A stretch of DNA of 18,254 bases, from the NCBI RefSeq assembly GCF_001509485.1, contig NZ_LLZI01000017.1, positions 1 to 18,254 of the forward strand, given 5' to 3'. The first letter of the stretch is position 1, and each line of letters starts with the position of its first letter. Origin of the DNA: Streptomyces sp. NRRL F-4489 (GTDB taxonomy: Bacteria; Actinomycetota; Actinomycetes; Streptomycetales; Streptomycetaceae). The position numbers were made by a program, and so were the translations under genes. Under the pieces are notes generated by a model, which did not search any database, had not been told where the DNA came from, and saw only the letters and a program-made list of their open reading frames with translations. Shown here piece by piece: positions 1 to 8,061 of this stretch.

Positions 1-1393
1 AGGCGGGGGCGGGCGGGGGAGCCGGGGCGGTCCGTTCGACGGAGAGCTGGCCGGCGCCGACCGAGAGGTCCAGCTCGATCGTGCCGTGCGACCGTTCGCC
101 CTTTTTGAGGCCCTGGGCGGGCAGGGTGACCGTCCGCTCTCGGTGCCCGGCGACGAGCTCCACGTCCCAGGAGTCCTCGCCCGGCAGCTGGATGTCGCCG
201 ACGCCGAGCGTGAGGTGCAGGGTGGCGGTGGCGTCCCGCGGCACCGTCACCCACAGCCGTCCGGCACTCACCTCCGCGCTGGAACGGACCGTGGTGCCGG
301 GCTTCAGGGCGAGCCGCCCGAGATCCAGCCGGCCCTCCCCGGAGCCGACCACGTAGTGCGGCTGGACGGCGGCGACCGTGGCCGGGGTCCAGGTGCGCCG
401 CTGCCATTCGGTGGTGACGCCGGGCGGCAGGGCCGTGGCCGCGGCCAGGAGGCCGGCCGTCAGCACCGTCAGGAAGACCGTGCCGCCGCCCGTGCGGCCC
501 AGCCAGGCGCTGAGCAGCAGGCCCAGCCCGAACACCGCCAAGGCGCAGGCCAGCCCGGCCTGGAGGGCCGACGCCGGTGCGGCGTGCCGGGCGACGGCGA
601 GCGCGGTGCCGGTGCCGGCCAGCGCGGCCAGCAGGAACGTCCGGCCGCCGATCCCGCCGCCGGCGGGGCGGACCGGCCGGGGCGGGGCAGCGGCGGGGCG
701 CGGCGCCTGGGCGGGGGCGCCGGGGGACCAGCTGCCGCGCGGGCGGGGGCCGTTGGACACGCCGTGGGTGAAGTCGTAGGTGATGTCGAGCGGGGTGTCG
801 TCCGGACCCCAGAGATAGACGCGGCGGATCGACGGCTCACCGGTGCGCGGATCGCGCCACCAGGACGGGGTGTTGGGCGCCGGGGGAGCGGTGGCCTCCG
901 GCGGGGCGTCGGCGACCGCCTGGGCGGTGGCGGCGTCCACGGCCCCCGGGCCCTCGGCCCGTGCGCGCCGGCGCTGCCGGGACCAGTACGCGGCACCGGC
1001 CACGGCCAGCGTCACCATCAGGGCGAAGGACAGCATGCTGCCCTTGCCGAGCGTGGTCAGGAACAGCGCGCAGCCGGCCAGCGCGCACAGCAGGGCCGTC
1101 AGCGCCGAGCCCTCGACGCGGCCGGAGAGCAGGCGGCGGACCTCGTTCTCCTCCTCGTCGTCGAGGGGGATGAGCAGCCAGGCGAAGCCGTAGAAGAGGA
1201 GGCCGAGCCCGCCGATGGACAGCACGGCGAGCACGATCCGGAAGATCACCGGATCGACGTCCCACTGCCGGCCCAGCCCGCCGCACACGCCCGCGACGAC
1301 CTTCTGCCGCCGGCTGCGGCGCAGCGGGGCGGGCGGCGGGGTGCTGCCGGCGGGGCCGGGGGCCGCCGGAGCGGCGGCGGGTGCGTCGTTCAT
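1..1393 (-). CDS. PspC-domain membrane protein with beta-rich (toast-rack/LiaF-like) C-terminus, 3' end cut by window edge
   Basis: At least 464 residues are visible from ATG 1393 with no stop before the window edge. After a Pro/Ala-rich start, a PspC domain spans about residues 25-80, with the basic stretch RRSRRQKVVAGVCGGLGRQW and a hydrophobic helix ending FAWLLIPLDD. More hydrophobic segments lie near 95-140 and 240-320. The last 120 or so visible residues are hydrophilic, beta-rich and repetitive (TLHLTLGVGDIQL, IELDLSVGAGQL). This resembles the C-terminal toast-rack or LiaF-like domains that often accompany PspC. PspC proteins sense or buffer membrane stress. The gene is divergent from a Ser/Thr kinase gene and near a two-component pair whose kinase also carries PspC, so a shared stress circuit is likely (inference). 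No Shine-Dalgarno sequence precedes the start; a 3-codon mini-ORF (ATG GCC TCA TGA, 1401-1390) overlaps it. The family call is firm, the C-terminal domain less so. Confidence 0.85.
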   Translation of the reverse strand, partial: MNDAPAAAPAAPGPAGSTPPPAPLRRSRRQKVVAGVCGGLGRQWDVDPVIFRIVLAVLSIGGLGLLFYGFAWLLIPLDDEEENEVRRLLSGRVEGSALTALLCALAGCALFLTTLGKGSMLSFALMVTLAVAGAAYWSRQRRRARAEGPGAVDAATAQAVADAPPEATAPPAPNTPSWWRDPRTGEPSIRRVYLWGPDDTPLDITYDFTHGVSNGPRPRGSWSPGAPAQAPRPAAAPPRPVRPAGGGIGGRTFLLAALAGTGTALAVARHAAPASALQAGLACALAVFGLGLLLSAWLGRTGGGTVFLTVLTAGLLAAATALPPGVTTEWQRRTWTPATVAAVQPHYVVGSGEGRLDLGRLALKPGTTVRSSAEVSAGRLWVTVPRDATATLHLTLGVGDIQLPGEDSWDVELVAGHRERTVTLPAQGLKKGERSHGTIELDLSVGAGQLSVERTAPAPPPAPA

Positions 1394-1436
1394 GAGGCCA
1401 TGGTGACAAGGGCGGCGCGGACGCGGTATCGGTGAA

Positions 1437-1487
1437 AACCCTGGCTGATCCCTGAGATCCCCCGAGACGACCCTGAGAGAACCCTGA
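1437..1487. promoter_or_regulatory. phased array of CCCTGA/TCAGGG hexamers, putative operator
   Basis: On the plus strand CCCTG begins at 1439, 1450, 1471 and 1482, with a degenerate copy (CCCGA) at 1461. The steps are therefore 11, 11, 10 and 11 bases, one helical turn each. All copies point the same way, reading TCAGGG toward the minus-strand PspC gene that starts 46 bases away. The same hexamer recurs in phase upstream of the sensor-kinase gene. Binding by the neighbouring LuxR-type response regulator is inferred from this sharing, not shown. Confidence 0.55.
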
Positions 1488-1692
1488 CGGCTCCCCGGGA
1501 CGGCCGGTGCCGGGGAAGCGCCGACGGCGTACGGCGGGGCCGCACGCGGCCGGAGAGCGGGCCGTGCGCGACCGGCGGACGGGGGCACATACCGGAAAAA
1601 GACTCGTCACGGCGGTGGCCGAAGGGCTGTTCCGCGCCGCCGAAGACTATCGTTGCGCCCTGAATACGTACGGGTTTCCGGAGGGGCGTGCG

Positions 1693-3555
1693 GTGGCGGA
1701 GACGGCGTCGGTGGACGAGGGGCGACTGGTCGCCGGGCGATATCGCCTGCTCGAGCGGATAGGCCAAGGCGGGATGGGAACGGTCTGGCGGGCCCGGGAC
1801 GAAGTCCTCGGGCGCCAGGTCGCGGTCAAGCGTCTGCACGTCTCGCCGCAGCTGGACGCCGACGAACTCGCCACCCGCCACGAACGCACCACCCGCGAGG
1901 CGCAGGCCGCCGCGCGCATCAACCACCCCAACGTCGTCAGTGTGCACGATGTCGTGGACGACGAGGGGCTGCCCTGCATCGTCATGGAGTACGTCCCCTC
2001 CACGACGCTCGGCGACGCCATCAAGAAGGCCGCCCGGACCGGCACTTACCTCGCGCCCCGGGAGGCCGCCCGGATCGGCCGCGGCATGATCGCCGCGCTG
2101 CGGGCCGCGCACTCCGCCGGTGTGCTGCACCGCGACGTCAAGCCCGGCAACGTCCTGCTCGGCGAGGAAGGCCGGGTCGTCCTCACCGACTTCGGGATCG
2201 CCGTCGCCACCGGCGCCTCCACCCTCACCAAGACCGGCGAACTGGTCGGCTCCATCGACTATCTGGCGCCGGAACGGGTCAAGGGCGGAACGCCCGGCCC
2301 CGCCTCGGACCTGTGGGCGCTGGGGGCGACGCTCTATCAGGCGGTCGAGGGGAAGCCCCCGTTCCGTAAACCCACCGCGGTCGAGACGGCGTACGCGATC
2401 GCCGTCGACCCGGTGGAGCCCCCGCGCAACGCCGGCCAGCTCGGACCGTTGATCGAGGCGCTGCTCGCCAAGGAGCCCGGCGACCGGCCCACCGCCGAGG
2501 TCGTCGAACAGGCCCTGCGGGCCGCGGAGGCCGAGGCGGAGACCGCGCTGATGGGCTGGCCCACGCTGGCCCTGGGAACGGTCGCCCGCGACCGGTCCGC
2601 CACCGACGACGCGTCCGAGGCGCCCACCCACCCGGTGGCGTCCGCCGCCGCACCGGCGGCCACCGGGCGCGACACCTCGGACGGCACCGGATACGGCACC
2701 GGACAGGGCACCAGGACCGCCACCGCCACCGGGACGACGGTCGGCAACGGGACCGCAGGGCACACGGCCCCGGGCCCGGCTACTGGGGTCGTCCGGCCGC
2801 CCGCCGCGCCCACCGCCGCGGGCGAGGGCACCGTGCCGGTGGCCGCCCCGCCCGGCGCGGTCACCGGCACCACCGCCGGCACCGGTACGGACGTGCTGAC
2901 GGCCGGCGGCCCCGCGCCCCGGAGGCGGCGCGGCAAGGTCGTGGCCTGGAGCATCGCCGGCGTCCTGGTCGCCGGGGGCGGCGCCGGCGCGGCCTGGTAC
3001 GTCACCCACCGCGACACCGGCACCGCGCAGAAGAGCGCCGCGGACACCGGCACCCCCGTCGTCCCCGGAGCGCCGCGCGCCAGCATCGGCCCGCCGCCGC
3101 CCCTCCCCGAGGGCTACCGCCAGGTCACGGAGAAGGACCTGGGAGTGACCTTCCCGGTGCCGGCGGACTGGAAGAGGCAGGTCCTGGACGGCGGGCGGCA
3201 GATCGTCTACTACTCGGACGCGGACCTGGCCCGGCTGACCCTCAACGCCCTGGACTTCTCGTCCGCCGACCAGGTGGAGCACTTCAAGAGCGTCGAGTCC
3301 GACCTGAAGGTGCAGTACCCCAGCTACAAGCGGCTCCGCCTCCAGGACACCATCTTCCAGGGCGACCCGGCCGCCATCTGGGAGTTCTCCTTCCAGGGCC
3401 GGGTCCGCGAGTACCGCGGCATCGACCTCGGCTTCGGGCGCGAGGGCGGCAAGGAATACGCGATCTACGTCTCCGCGCCGTCCGCGAACTGGCCGAAGTT
3501 CGAGCAGGTCTTCACCAACGTGAAGGACGGTTTCCGCAGGACCGCGGCGGGCTGA
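1693..3555 (+). CDS. transmembrane serine/threonine protein kinase (PknB-like, no PASTA repeats)
   Basis: The 620-residue protein phosphorylates Ser/Thr on target proteins. GTG 1693 is chosen because GGAGGGG (1680-1686) lies six bases upstream; longer in-frame starts add sequence unlike the family. The kinase domain runs about residues 16-275. It has the Gly-rich loop GQGGMG, the ATP lysine in AVKRL (K46), catalytic HRDVKPGNVLL (D148), DFG (D166) and LAPE. All key residues are present, so it should be active. A Thr/Gly/Ala-rich linker (about 275-410) leads to a single membrane helix at about 415-437. An extracellular domain of about 180 residues follows, holding PEGYRQVTEKDLGVTFPVP and a conserved-looking W/Y-rich core. 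That domain is not PASTA, and its ligand is unknown. The gene is divergent from the PspC protein and upstream of the PspC two-component pair, suggesting joint envelope sensing. A weak -10-like TATCGT lies at 1648-1653. Confidence 0.9.
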   Translation: MAETASVDEGRLVAGRYRLLERIGQGGMGTVWRARDEVLGRQVAVKRLHVSPQLDADELATRHERTTREAQAAARINHPNVVSVHDVVDDEGLPCIVMEYVPSTTLGDAIKKAARTGTYLAPREAARIGRGMIAALRAAHSAGVLHRDVKPGNVLLGEEGRVVLTDFGIAVATGASTLTKTGELVGSIDYLAPERVKGGTPGPASDLWALGATLYQAVEGKPPFRKPTAVETAYAIAVDPVEPPRNAGQLGPLIEALLAKEPGDRPTAEVVEQALRAAEAEAETALMGWPTLALGTVARDRSATDDASEAPTHPVASAAAPAATGRDTSDGTGYGTGQGTRTATATGTTVGNGTAGHTAPGPATGVVRPPAAPTAAGEGTVPVAAPPGAVTGTTAGTGTDVLTAGGPAPRRRRGKVVAWSIAGVLVAGGGAGAAWYVTHRDTGTAQKSAADTGTPVVPGAPRASIGPPPPLPEGYRQVTEKDLGVTFPVPADWKRQVLDGGRQIVYYSDADLARLTLNALDFSSADQVEHFKSVESDLKVQYPSYKRLRLQDTIFQGDPAAIWEFSFQGRVREYRGIDLGFGREGGKEYAIYVSAPSANWPKFEQVFTNVKDGFRRTAAG

Positions 3556-3577
3556 GCCGGCCCGGCGCGGGCCCGGC
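3556..3577 (+). terminator. GC-rich hairpin after the Ser/Thr kinase gene
   Basis: GCCGG-CCCG pairs with CGGG-C-CCGGC around a GCG loop, giving nine base pairs with one bulged C. It begins right after the kinase stop codon and ends before the operator array at 3592. This suggests the sensor-kinase gene is transcribed from its own promoter. There is no T-tract, as is common in Streptomyces terminators. Confidence 0.45.
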
Positions 3578-3591
3578 GATCCCCGGGAAAA

Positions 3592-3630
3592 CCCTGAGCA
3601 AGGTCAGGGACGGCTCAGGGTGGTCCCTGA
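3592..3630. promoter_or_regulatory. second phased CCCTGA/TCAGGG array upstream of the sensor-kinase gene
   Basis: CCCTGA lies at 3592-3597 and 3625-3630, exactly 33 bases apart. TCAGGG lies at 3604-3609 and 3615-3620, 11 apart. The first pair forms an inverted repeat with a 6-base spacer, the last pair an everted repeat. A -10-like GACGAT at 3654-3659 would start transcription at or next to ATG 3667. That places the last hexamer near -40, a normal activator position. This is inferred autoregulation by the response regulator encoded two genes on. Confidence 0.55.
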
Positions 3631-3666
3631 TGTCCACGGCCCGCCGCGCGTGTGACGATCTGAGGC

Positions 3667-4992
3667 ATGACCACAGCGCCACCCCGCGCCGAGCCGCTCC
3701 AGCCGCCGGCGCCGGACCCCGACGACCCGCCCGTGCGGAAGCTGTACCGCAGCGCCGAGGGGCGGCTGCTCGGCGGTGTCGCGCGCGGTCTCGCCGGCCA
3801 CCTCGGGCTCCCCGTCTCGTGGGTGCGCATCGTCTTCCTGGCGCTGTTCATGGCCGACGGCATGGGCGCGCTGCTCTACGCCGCGTTCTGGTTCTTCGTC
3901 CCGCTCGGCGTCGGCGGTGTGGAGACCCGGCAGACCGCCGGGGAGGACAAGCGGCGGCTGCTGAGCCGCCGGCCCGACAAGGGCCAGGTCTTCGCCCTGA
4001 TCGCCCTGCTGGTGGCGGCGTCGGTCGCGGCCTCCCGCTTCCAGCCGGGCCGGGCCCATGTCTATCTGTGGCCGGCGCTGCTCATCGGCGCCGGTGTCGC
4101 CCTGGTCTGGCGGCAGGCGGACAACTCCCGCCGCGCCCAGTGGCTGGAGCTCGGCCGCCGCAAGGGCACGCTGCCGATGGTGCGCGGCGCGGCCGGGGTG
4201 CTGCTGGTCGGCGCCGGGGTCACCGGCATCGTCGTGCTCCAGGGCTCGGTGCAGAATCTCGGCTCGGTCCTCCAGGCCGCGCTCGCCGTCCTCGTCGGCA
4301 TCGCCCTGCTGGCCGGCCCCTATCTCGTCCGCATCACCCAGGACCTCTCCGAGGAGCGGCTGATGCGCATCCGCGCCCAGGAGCGCGCCGAGGTGGCCGC
4401 CCACGTCCACGACTCCGTCCTGCACACCCTCACCCTGATCCAGCGCAACGCCGACGATCCTCGGGAAGTGGCGCGGCTGGCCCGCGCCCAGGAGCGCGAG
4501 CTGCGCGCCTGGCTCTACAAGCCCGAGGGCCGCGGCAAGGACGAGGACGACCAGCCCGCGACGCTCGCCGAGGCGGTGCGGGCGGCCGCCGCCGAGGTCG
4601 AGGACCACCACGGCGTCCCCATCGAGGTCGTGGTCGTCGGCGACTGCCCGCTGGACGACGCGCTCGGCGCCCAGATACAGGCCGCGCGCGAGGCGATGGT
4701 CAACGCCGCCAAGTACGGTGGCGACGGCGGCGCCGTCCAGGTATTCGCCGAGGTCGAGGGCCGTACGGTCTTCGTGTCGGTGCGCGACCACGGCCCGGGT
4801 TTCGACCTCGACGCGGTCCCCGCGGACCGCATGGGCGTCCGGGAATCCATCATCGGACGGATGGAGCGCAACGGCGGCACCGCCCGGCTGCGCTCCGCGC
4901 CCGACGGCGGCACCGTCGTCGAGCTGGAGATGGAGCGCGCCGAGGAGCCCGCGCGCGCCGAGCGCCGCACCGGCGGGGAGGGGGAGCCGTGA
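3667..4992 (+). CDS. PspC-domain sensor histidine kinase
   Basis: This 441-residue membrane kinase autophosphorylates on His and passes phosphate to the response regulator encoded next. A PspC domain occupies about residues 22-85 (KLYRSAEGRLLGGVARGLAG). Hydrophobic helices follow near 108-122, 133-148, 174-192 and 200-222. A dimerisation/phosphoacceptor segment has HVHDSVLHTL (H248 the likely phosphorylated His). The ATPase domain has REAMVNAAKYGG (N346) and DHGPGFD (374-380). The sensor is embedded in the membrane with no large extracellular domain, typical of intramembrane-sensing kinases of the LiaS/NarL-partner type. The start has no usable Shine-Dalgarno (GAGG is one base from ATG), so a leaderless mRNA is plausible. 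The stop codon overlaps the next start (TGATG), indicating translational coupling. Confidence 0.93.
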   Translation: MTTAPPRAEPLQPPAPDPDDPPVRKLYRSAEGRLLGGVARGLAGHLGLPVSWVRIVFLALFMADGMGALLYAAFWFFVPLGVGGVETRQTAGEDKRRLLSRRPDKGQVFALIALLVAASVAASRFQPGRAHVYLWPALLIGAGVALVWRQADNSRRAQWLELGRRKGTLPMVRGAAGVLLVGAGVTGIVVLQGSVQNLGSVLQAALAVLVGIALLAGPYLVRITQDLSEERLMRIRAQERAEVAAHVHDSVLHTLTLIQRNADDPREVARLARAQERELRAWLYKPEGRGKDEDDQPATLAEAVRAAAAEVEDHHGVPIEVVVVGDCPLDDALGAQIQAAREAMVNAAKYGGDGGAVQVFAEVEGRTVFVSVRDHGPGFDLDAVPADRMGVRESIIGRMERNGGTARLRSAPDGGTVVELEMERAEEPARAERRTGGEGEP

Positions 4993-5801
4993 TGAGCGCG
5001 CCGGACCTGCCCGGCGGCGGCCGGGGGCGCCGCGACGGGACGGGGGATCATGACGGGGCAGACAGCGAAGGACGGACGGACGAGATGAGCAGCGACGACG
5101 CACAGCAGGCCGAGACCGAGGCCGGCGCGGGGGACCCGGAGCGCACCGTACGGGTCGTGCTGGTCGACGACCACCGGATGTTCCGCACGGGCGTCCAGGC
5201 CGAGATCGGCCGGACCGAGCAGACCCGGGTCGAGGTGGTCGGCGAGGCCGCCGACGTCGACCAGGCGATGACGGTGATCACCGCCACCCGCCCGGAGGTC
5301 GTTCTCCTGGACGTGCACCTCCCCGGGGGCGGCGGCGTGGAGGTGCTGCGCCGCAGCGCCGCGATGATGGCCGACCCTGAGCGGCCGGTGCGGTTCCTGG
5401 CGCTCTCGGTCTCCGACGCGGCCGAGGACGTCATCGGCGTGATCCGCGGCGGCGCCCGCGGCTACGTCACCAAGACGATCACCGGCACCGACCTGGTCAA
5501 GGCGATCTTCCGGGTCGCCGACGGCGACGCGGTCTTCTCCCCGCGGCTGGCCGGCTTCGTCCTGGACGCCTTCGCCTCCACGGACGCCCCGCCGGTCGAC
5601 GAGGACATGGACCGCCTCACCCAGCGCGAGCGCGAGGTGCTGCGCCTGATCGCCCGCGGCTACGCCTACAAGGAGATCGCCAAGCAGCTGTTCATCTCCG
5701 TCAAGACGGTTGAGTCACATGTCTCGGCGGTGCTGCGCAAGCTCCAGCTGTCCAACCGCCATGAGCTGACCCGCTGGGCGGCGGCCCGACGACTGGTCTG
5801 A
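4992..5801 (+). CDS. LuxR/NarL-family two-component response regulator
   Basis: The 269-residue DNA-binding regulator is the cognate partner of the upstream kinase. ATG 4992 overlaps the kinase stop by one base and has a strong GGAGGGGGAG just upstream, so this start is preferred. ATG 5085 would remove a 31-residue acidic, probably disordered, extension and give the more usual family length; it cannot be excluded. The receiver domain spans about residues 53-175. It has the acidic pair D59/D60, phosphoacceptor D107 in VVLLDVHLP, a switch Ser in LALSVSD, and the conserved Lys in YVTKTI. The LuxR-type helix-turn-helix is at about 200-262 (LTQREREVLRLIARGYAYKE, then KTVESHVSAVLRKL). The likely targets are the CCCTGA arrays upstream of its own operon and of the PspC gene (inference). 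The 213-base gap downstream (5802-6014) shows no convincing hairpin or promoter. Confidence 0.93.
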   Translation: MSAPDLPGGGRGRRDGTGDHDGADSEGRTDEMSSDDAQQAETEAGAGDPERTVRVVLVDDHRMFRTGVQAEIGRTEQTRVEVVGEAADVDQAMTVITATRPEVVLLDVHLPGGGGVEVLRRSAAMMADPERPVRFLALSVSDAAEDVIGVIRGGARGYVTKTITGTDLVKAIFRVADGDAVFSPRLAGFVLDAFASTDAPPVDEDMDRLTQREREVLRLIARGYAYKEIAKQLFISVKTVESHVSAVLRKLQLSNRHELTRWAAARRLV

Positions 5802-6014
5802 CCTGCGCTTTCGCCGGTAAGTGGGCGGGCAGGGGCGGAAGATCGCCGGGTACGCGCGGTGCGGCAGGGAAGGAAGGGGCGCGTAAAGAAGGGTCAAAGA
5901 CGGGCAACCAGGATCGCGCGGATCGCCATCTAAGGGCGCGGAGAGGCTCACTGCCCGAAGGCGGGGCCGGAACCACGCCCACGTCTACGTGCAATCCCTG
6001 GAAACGAGATCCCG

Positions 6015-7139
6015 ATGAGTCTGACGGGCACGCCCTTCTTCCTCTTCTCGATCCTGCTGCTGATCATCGCCGTCATCCTGCCCTTCGCCCTCTGGGGGCG
6101 GGTCGCCGGACCGCGGCTGGTGAGGGGCCTGGCGCGGCTGCTGATGCTGCTGTTCGCCCAGGTCACCGCCATCACGGTGGTCTTCGTCATGGTCAACAAC
6201 GCCAACAGCCTCTACGACAGCTGGGGCGACCTGCTGGGCACCAGCAGCCACATCGAGGCGGCCCGCAACCTCGGCCCGGACGGACTCGGCGGCAAGAACC
6301 TCAAGGACGAGCCCAAGGTCCGCCAGGACTTCCGGCCGGCCGACGACCCGGTGGTGGGCCCCGGCGTCCAGATGACCGACCTCAAGGGCCAGATCTCCGG
6401 CGTCAACGGCGAGGTGTACGTCTGGCTGCCGCCGCAGTACAACGACCCCGCCTACAAGGACAAGAAGTTCCCGGTGGTCGAGCTGCTCCCCGGCTACCCC
6501 GGCTCGGCCAAGTCCTGGATGGGGTCGCTGAAGGTCAACGAGCAGCTGGCACCGCTGATGCGCAGCGGCGCGGTCAAGCCGTTCATCCTGGTGGCGCCGC
6601 GGATGAACGTGCTGCCCAACGCCGACGCCGGCTGTGTGAACATCCCCGGCAAGGCCAACGCCGACAGCTGGCTCACCGTCGACGTCCGCCAGATGGTGAT
6701 CGACAACTTCCGGGCCGGCGACAAGCCGGACTCCTGGGGCCTGGCCGGCTACTCGGCGGGCGCGCACTGCGCCACCAAGCTGGCGCTGGCCCACCCGGAC
6801 CGCTACCGCGCGGCGGTGGGCATGTCCGGCTACAACGACCCGGCGATAGAGCGCGACTCGCTCGCCGGCAAGGACCCCAAGCTGCGCGTCGAGACCAACC
6901 CGATCCACATCCTCAAGTCCGCCAACGAGGCCGGGCGGCCGCCGCGCACCGCGCTGTACATCTCGGGTGCGAGCGGTGACGGCTACCAGGCCGGAATGGG
7001 GCTGAAGGAGCTGGCGAAGAAGCCGACGACGGTGACCGTCCAGCAGATCGCGGCGGGCGCGGGCGGACACACCGTGCCGGTGTGGAAGCGCCAAGTCCCC
7101 GAGATCTTCCGGTGGTTCGGGCTGTTCCTGCGGGCCTGA
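6015..7139 (+). CDS. membrane-anchored alpha/beta-hydrolase esterase (esterase D/antigen 85 type)
   Basis: The 374-residue protein has two N-terminal membrane helices (about 9-29 and 41-62) joined by the basic loop WGRVAGPRLVRGLAR. This should place the catalytic domain outside the membrane. The hydrolase domain (about 130-372) begins with VYVWLPPQY and has the oxyanion-region motif LLPGYPGSAKSW. The nucleophile elbow is GYSAG (S247). A likely acid is D322 in SGASGDGY, and the catalytic His is H352 in GGHTVPVW. This order matches the PF00756 esterase family, which includes trehalose mycolyltransferases and S-formylglutathione hydrolases. The substrate cannot be read from sequence. The gene stands alone between the two-component operon and a convergent NlpC/P60 gene. 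ATG 6015 has only a weak upstream GGAAACGAG. Confidence 0.88.
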   Translation: MSLTGTPFFLFSILLLIIAVILPFALWGRVAGPRLVRGLARLLMLLFAQVTAITVVFVMVNNANSLYDSWGDLLGTSSHIEAARNLGPDGLGGKNLKDEPKVRQDFRPADDPVVGPGVQMTDLKGQISGVNGEVYVWLPPQYNDPAYKDKKFPVVELLPGYPGSAKSWMGSLKVNEQLAPLMRSGAVKPFILVAPRMNVLPNADAGCVNIPGKANADSWLTVDVRQMVIDNFRAGDKPDSWGLAGYSAGAHCATKLALAHPDRYRAAVGMSGYNDPAIERDSLAGKDPKLRVETNPIHILKSANEAGRPPRTALYISGASGDGYQAGMGLKELAKKPTTVTVQQIAAGAGGHTVPVWKRQVPEIFRWFGLFLRA

Positions 7140-7160
7140 GGCCGGCCGCCCGGGCGGTGA

Positions 7161-7200
7161 GGCCGGCGGAATTCATCCTTCGGGTGAACTTCCGCCGGCC
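7161..7200. terminator. long UUCG-capped bidirectional terminator
   Basis: Eleven uninterrupted pairs (GGCCGGCGGAA at 7161-7171 with TTCCGCCGGCC at 7190-7200) continue with one bulge on each side to CC-TTCG-GG. The TTCG tetraloop is at 7179-7182. It lies 21 bases after the esterase stop codon and between convergent genes, so it probably ends transcription from both sides. Confidence 0.85.
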
Positions 7201-7255
7201 TTCTCGCATGCGGGCACAAATCCGCGAGGGGCGCCGTTCTCACTCATGACAGTGA

Positions 7256-8026
7256 TTACTCACAGTGACGGGGGAATGGCGTATGTGGTGCGGTTCCGTG
7301 CAGGGACGGCGGCTGGGCCGGGCGGGTCGCGGCGGCGAAGGGAAGGGTGTCGATCCGGGCGAGTTCGACGGGCGTGCCGGGGCGCGGGGCGTGGATCATC
7401 GCGCCGCCGCCGACGCAGAGGCCCACATGGCTGATGCCGGAGTGGAAGAAGACCAGGTCGCCGGGGGCGAGGTGGTCGCGGGAGACGGGAGTTCCGCAGG
7501 CGATCTGGGTGTAGGTCGTGCGCGGCAGGATGATCCCGGCGGCCCGCCAGGCGGCCAGGGTCAGCCCCGAGCAGTCGTAGGCGGCCGGACCGGTCGCGCC
7601 CCAGGCGTACGGCTTGCCGAGCGCGCGGCGGGCGTAGGCGACGGCCCGGGCGGCGCGGTCGGCCTGATCGGCGCGGTCGGCGGGGTCCGCGCGGACCCCG
7701 GGGGCGGCCGCGACCGGCGGGGCGGCGAGCGCGGGCGCGGTGAGCGCCGGAGCGGTCCGCGGTGGGGCCGGTGGGGCCGGTGGCGGTGCGGTGAGCGCCG
7801 CGGGGCGGCCGCCGAGCCGGCGTACGCTGCCGAGCCGCCGGGCCCACCCCGCCACCGCGGTCGCCTGGTGGCCGCCCGCGCGCTCCAGTACGGTCGCGCC
7901 GTCCAGGCAGCGCTGCGGGTCCGCGGCGAGCAGCGGGCCGGGCCCGGGCGCGACCCGGGGGCCGGGTTGCGGGGCAAGCGGAGGCCGCTCGGCGGCTGTG
8001 GGGTGCGGCGCCATGGCGGCCGTCAC
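7256..8026 (-). CDS. NlpC/P60 family peptidoglycan endopeptidase-like protein without an evident signal peptide
   Basis: This is 256 residues from GTG 8026, where AGGGAAGGA lies just upstream. GTG 8062 is the longest option, but it falls inside a predicted stem and has no ribosome site; ATG 8014 is also possible. NlpC/P60 enzymes cleave D-Glu-meso-DAP-type bonds in wall peptides. The catalytic domain fills the C-terminal 120 or so residues. It has GKPYAWGATGP, the nucleophile Cys in AYDCSGL, PGDLVFF, the His in SHVGLCVG and HAPRPGT. The N-terminal half is Ala/Pro/Arg-rich and disordered, with no hydrophobic signal helix, which is unusual for a wall hydrolase. The catalytic domain is strikingly like that of the gene at 8678-9820, so the two are paralogs. 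The short tail after the domain (PSLHGTAPHTPFPRHCE) is atypical. Confidence 0.85.
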   Translation of the reverse strand: MTAAMAPHPTAAERPPLAPQPGPRVAPGPGPLLAADPQRCLDGATVLERAGGHQATAVAGWARRLGSVRRLGGRPAALTAPPPAPPAPPRTAPALTAPALAAPPVAAAPGVRADPADRADQADRAARAVAYARRALGKPYAWGATGPAAYDCSGLTLAAWRAAGIILPRTTYTQIACGTPVSRDHLAPGDLVFFHSGISHVGLCVGGGAMIHAPRPGTPVELARIDTLPFAAATRPAQPPSLHGTAPHTPFPRHCE

Positions 8027-8061
8027 TTCCTTCCCTGCGGGGTGAAGGCGACCGGCGGGCA

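Noticed and set aside
86..1435. long open plus-strand frame opposite the PspC gene
   Set aside because: Translation is low-complexity Gly/Arg/Ala with no domain. It is the antisense shadow of the PspC gene, typical of high third-position GC.
3630..4991. long in-frame extension upstream of the response regulator
   Set aside because: It overlaps the sensor-kinase gene completely in another frame, encodes Arg/Pro-rich sequence and has no ribosome site. The regulator begins at 4992 or 5085.
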